This document shows, piece after piece, positions 5,342 to 7,330 of a stretch of DNA of 7,330 nucleotides. Every line of letters starts with the position of its first letter. Positions within the stretch are counted from its first letter, which is position 1. A program made the translations under genes and the position numbers. The notes beneath the pieces are model-generated. The model worked only from the letters and a program-made list of their open reading frames with translations, did not search any database and had not been told where the DNA came from. The stretch is from positions 1-7,330 of the forward strand of contig JACDAY010000114.1 of the NCBI GenBank assembly GCA_013695195.1, in the 5' to 3' direction. This DNA comes from Blastocatellia bacterium. GTDB lineage: Bacteria; Acidobacteriota; Blastocatellia; Pyrinomonadales; Pyrinomonadaceae.

Positions 5342-6217
5342 ATGGAAACAGTTAACATAGGAATCATCGGCGGCAGCGGCCTTTATCAGATGCCGGAGCT
5401 GGACAATATCAGAGAGATCGAAGTTGATACACCGTTTGGCAGGCCATCGGATGCGTTTATCGTAGGCGAATTGGAAGGTGTAAAGGTGGCGTTTTTGCCG
5501 AGACACGGCCGCGGGCACAAGCTTTTGCCAACCGAGCTTCCCTTTCGGGCGAACATATACGCTATGAAGCTGCTTGGAATCGAATATATTCTATCGGTTT
5601 CCGCCGTCGGTTCGCTGCAGGAAAAATATGCTCCGACCGATATGGTGATTCCCGATCAATTCTTTGATCGGACACGTGCAAGAGCAAAAGAATCTACATT
5701 CTTTGGCGAAGGCATCGTCGGGCATGTAACTTTTGCCCATCCGGTTTGCAGCGAGCTTGGCGATATTTTGGAAGATTCGTGCAAGAAAGTGGGCGTGAAG
5801 ACTCATCGCGGCGGAACGTATCTCTGCATGGAAGGCCCGGCTTTTTCGACCAAAGCGGAATCGAACGTCTATCGCCAATGGGGAATGGATATTATCGGCA
5901 TGACCAATCTTCAGGAAGCAAAGCTTGCCCGTGAAGCCGGGATCGCTTACGCCACTCTTGCGCTTGTCACCGATTATGATTGCTGGTACGAGGGGCACGA
6001 CGATGTTACCGTGGACATAGTGATCGAATATTTAAACAAAAACGTGCGAAATGCCCAGATTATCTTGAAAGACGCCGTCAAACGCGTGGCCGAAAAGACA
6101 ACGCCCAATCAATATCGCGACGCAATCAAAAATGCAATTTTTACTACACCGGAACACTGGCCCGCGGAAACTGCAAAGAATTTGGAAGCGATAATCGGTA
6201 GGTACGCTCCGAAATAA
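5342..6217 (+). CDS. mtnP: S-methyl-5'-thioadenosine phosphorylase
   Basis: A 291-residue enzyme of the purine nucleoside phosphorylase superfamily, the usual length. It splits methylthioadenosine (from polyamine synthesis and similar reactions) with phosphate into adenine and 5-methylthioribose-1-phosphate, feeding methionine and adenine salvage in the cytoplasm. Signatures in order: GGSGLY (10-15), PRHGRGH (53-59, phosphate-binding Arg and His), RANIYA (69-74), SAVGSLQ, CMEGPAFSTKAES (162-174), IGMTNLQEAKLAREA (185-199, Met187 for ribose) and TDYDCW (210-215). The Asp211-x-Asp213 pair selects 6-aminopurines and separates this enzyme from guanosine/inosine phosphorylases, where Asn takes that place. 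A SAVGSL form rather than the inosine-type variant also supports MTAP. Its start is 6 bases after the hypothetical gene. No other mtn genes are in the window; a PfkB-family kinase lies three genes downstream. Confidence 0.95.
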   Translation: METVNIGIIGGSGLYQMPELDNIREIEVDTPFGRPSDAFIVGELEGVKVAFLPRHGRGHKLLPTELPFRANIYAMKLLGIEYILSVSAVGSLQEKYAPTDMVIPDQFFDRTRARAKESTFFGEGIVGHVTFAHPVCSELGDILEDSCKKVGVKTHRGGTYLCMEGPAFSTKAESNVYRQWGMDIIGMTNLQEAKLAREAGIAYATLALVTDYDCWYEGHDDVTVDIVIEYLNKNVRNAQIILKDAVKRVAEKTTPNQYRDAIKNAIFTTPEHWPAETAKNLEAIIGRYAPK

Positions 6218-6218
6218 A

Positions 6219-6249
6219 GCTCAGAGTTCACACTTCAGCGTGTTTTTTT
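6219..6249 (+). terminator. Weak candidate intrinsic terminator after mtnP
   Basis: Just after the mtnP stop, ACAC (6230-6233) can pair with GTGT (6240-6243) around a 6-base loop, followed by a run of seven T (6243-6249). An overlapping alternative pairs GCT..GAG with CTTCAGC. The stem is short, so termination is uncertain, but the T-run at the end of the gene cluster makes it plausible. The remaining gap to 6333 shows no clear promoter boxes. Confidence 0.35.
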
Positions 6250-6333
6250 GCAACGAAGAAACCGACTAAAGGTGAAACTCAAAACCGTTTCAAAAGAAAA
6301 CTTTTTGCTCATCGGAATCATCTTTAAGTAGTT

Positions 6334-6795
6334 ATGAGAAAAACACTCCTTGCTCTGGCATTTAGCATTATTGGCATACTTGGGTTAACCGGTGGGACTT
6401 TTGCCCAACGCAACATCGAACCGGCAATCGACCGCGATCCTGTTCTGGAACAAGACGCCAAGCACAATCTTGACGTCGCTTGGCAGGCATTTCGGCTTAA
6501 AAAGGCCTACAAAGGCGTTTTGATGCGTTTCGAGGAAACATACGCAGCGTATCCTACTTTTTCTAAAATGGAAGAATTCCTCTATCTTGCCGGAGTGAGC
6601 AGCTACTATTTGTCCGAGAACAAAGGCAAACAGAAGGTCAATCTAAAGCTCGAAAAAGAAAAAGATAAATTTGCCCCGGCGAAGCTGCGCGAAGATGCAG
6701 CCGCATACCTCGCGCTGATGATCGGGAAGAACCCCGAAAGCCGCTATAAAGACGAGGCCGAAAAGATCCTGAAAGAACTTCAGGCATCAAAATGA
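6334..6795 (+). CDS. BamD-like outer-membrane assembly factor / secreted helical repeat protein
   Basis: 153 residues with a clear signal peptide: MRKT, a hydrophobic core (LLALAFSIIGILGLTGG) and a likely cleavage after TFA (residue 24), leaving Gln at the start of the mature protein. There is no cysteine, so it is not a lipoprotein of the classical BamD kind. The mature part is helical with TPR-like pairs: NLDVAWQAFRLKKAYKGVLM, then FEETYAAYPTFSKMEEFLYL and later LREDAAAYLALMIGKNPESR. These match the tetratricopeptide pattern of BamD/YfiO, including the YPTFS and P-S-Y/R-K-D-E-A spacing. E. coli BamD is about 245 residues with five repeats; this has about half that. It may help the outer-membrane protein assembly machinery, consistent with the SurA-like gene upstream. 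No strong Shine-Dalgarno is seen. The exact role is inferred; it may be a general periplasmic TPR protein. Confidence 0.7.
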   Translation: MRKTLLALAFSIIGILGLTGGTFAQRNIEPAIDRDPVLEQDAKHNLDVAWQAFRLKKAYKGVLMRFEETYAAYPTFSKMEEFLYLAGVSSYYLSENKGKQKVNLKLEKEKDKFAPAKLREDAAAYLALMIGKNPESRYKDEAEKILKELQASK

Positions 6796-7169
6796 ATCTC
6801 AATCAGGTTACGATCCACTCCGAAAAACCTGTCGAAACGGTTGAGTTTTATCAAAAGCTCGGCCTCAAACTGATTGTCGATTCCCTGCCGCGCTACGCTC
6901 GCCTCGAATGCCCGGACGGCGATTCGACACTGTCGGTAAACATTGCAGAAAATGTAGTTCCGAACGCGAATATCGTGTTATACTTCGAATGTGACGACCT
7001 CGATACTAAGGTAGCCGAATTAAAGGAACTCGGACTCGAATTTGATGAAGACCCGACCGATCGTCCATGGCTCTGGCGCCAAGCATATCTCCAAGATCCG
7101 AATTCCAACAAAATCTGCCTCTTTCATGCCGGCAAGAATCGCAAAAATCCGCCCTGGCGTGTACAATAA
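6792..7169 (+). CDS. VOC-family (glyoxalase/bleomycin-resistance fold) protein
   Basis: 125 residues of the vicinal oxygen chelate fold. The first half is MNLNQVTIHSEKPVETVEFY with His9, followed by QKLGLKLIV and RYARLECPDGDSTLSV. The second half is NIVLYFECDDLDTKVAELKE, then PTDRPWLWRQAYLQDPNSNK and ICLFHAGKNRKNPPWR. The D-P-(D/N)-x-N-K-I-x-L strand and PWLWR segment belong to a subfamily of uncharacterised glyoxalase-like proteins that I recall from acidobacteria and relatives. The usual closing metal-ligand Glu of glyoxalase I is not obvious: the strand reads KICLFHAG, where His may replace it. Activity is therefore unknown; lactoylglutathione lyase should not be assumed. It overlaps the previous gene by ATGA, so the two are co-translated. 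Confidence 0.82.
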   Translation: MNLNQVTIHSEKPVETVEFYQKLGLKLIVDSLPRYARLECPDGDSTLSVNIAENVVPNANIVLYFECDDLDTKVAELKELGLEFDEDPTDRPWLWRQAYLQDPNSNKICLFHAGKNRKNPPWRVQ

Positions 7170-7176
7170 GTACCGT

Positions 7177-7197
7177 GGCAACTGTGCCCGCGTTTTT
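7177..7197 (+). terminator. Weak candidate terminator after the VOC gene
   Basis: GGCA-ACTG-TGCC (7177-7188) forms a 4-bp stem with a 4-base loop and is followed by CGCG and five T (7193-7197). It sits 8 bases after the VOC stop codon. The stem is short and the T-run is not adjacent, so this is only a possibility. Confidence 0.25.
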
Positions 7198-7253
7198 GCT
7201 ACGACTTCTAAATCTCTGCTGTATTGCTCTTCATCAGGAGAACTTATAATAAA

Positions 7254-7330
7254 ATGTCCTTAACGGTTGTTGGTTCTGTCGCGTTTGACGCATTGGAAAC
7301 GCCATTCGGTAAACGCGATAAGGTTCTCGG
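7254..7330 (+). CDS. PfkB-family carbohydrate/nucleoside kinase, N-terminus only (runs off the window)
   Basis: From the ATG at 7254 the frame stays open to the edge, giving 25 residues: MSLTVVGSVAFDALETPFGK, then RDKVLG. The opening (V-V-G-S-V-A-F-D-x-x-E-T-P-F-G, then V-L-G before the expected G-G-S/A) is the first strand and substrate-binding loop of the PfkB/ribokinase family, in the form seen in acidobacterial adenosine kinase-like members. It would phosphorylate a sugar or nucleoside with ATP; the substrate cannot be told from this fragment. AGGAG lies at 7236-7240, 13 bases before the ATG, rather far. TATAAT lies at 7245-7250, only 3 bases before it. Confidence 0.78.
   Translation, partial: MSLTVVGSVAFDALETPFGKRDKVL

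Overview
The window looks like a chromosomal, mostly housekeeping stretch from a diderm bacterium of medium GC. The gene content (a periplasmic parvulin-type chaperone, a BamD-like assembly factor, meaB paired with methylmalonyl-CoA epimerase, and a recognisable glyoxalase-family protein ending in a PWLWR...PPWR pattern) and the look of the proteins suggest Acidobacteriota, perhaps the Blastocatellia/Pyrinomonadaceae group. That placement comes from remembered protein families, not from a search, and is moderate at best.

Layout. At the left edge the minus strand carries the first ~176 residues of DNA polymerase I (polA, 5'-3' exonuclease domain), running off the window. A ~300 bp divergent control region separates it from the plus-strand genes. 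meaB (GTPase chaperone of methylmalonyl-CoA mutase) and mce (methylmalonyl-CoA epimerase) overlap by ATGA and form a two-gene propionate/B12 operon. An extended -10 promoter then precedes a TTG-started, membrane-anchored SurA/PpiC-like peptidyl-prolyl isomerase. After its stop codon lies a perfect 24-bp inverted repeat. Next comes a tightly packed run: an MBL-fold hydrolase, a HicA-type toxin, a short HicB-type antitoxin, a 74-residue protein I do not recognise, and S-methyl-5'-thioadenosine phosphorylase (mtnP). A 116 bp gap follows, then a secreted BamD-like helical protein overlapping a VOC/glyoxalase-family gene by ATGA. At the right edge is the start of a PfkB-family sugar/nucleoside kinase.

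The genes serve several unrelated jobs: DNA replication/repair, propionyl-CoA metabolism, envelope protein folding, methylthioadenosine salvage and purine or sugar phosphorylation, plus one embedded toxin-antitoxin pair. I see no rRNA, tRNA, CRISPR array or insertion sequence. The most unusual items are two palindromic repeat elements: the 24-bp inverted repeat between the isomerase and MBL genes, and a REP-like palindrome that appears to have inserted in frame inside the MBL gene. The isomerase itself also has an odd parvulin domain, whose first strand and histidine seem to lie after the domain rather than before it. I do not see a convincing entirely new multi-gene system.
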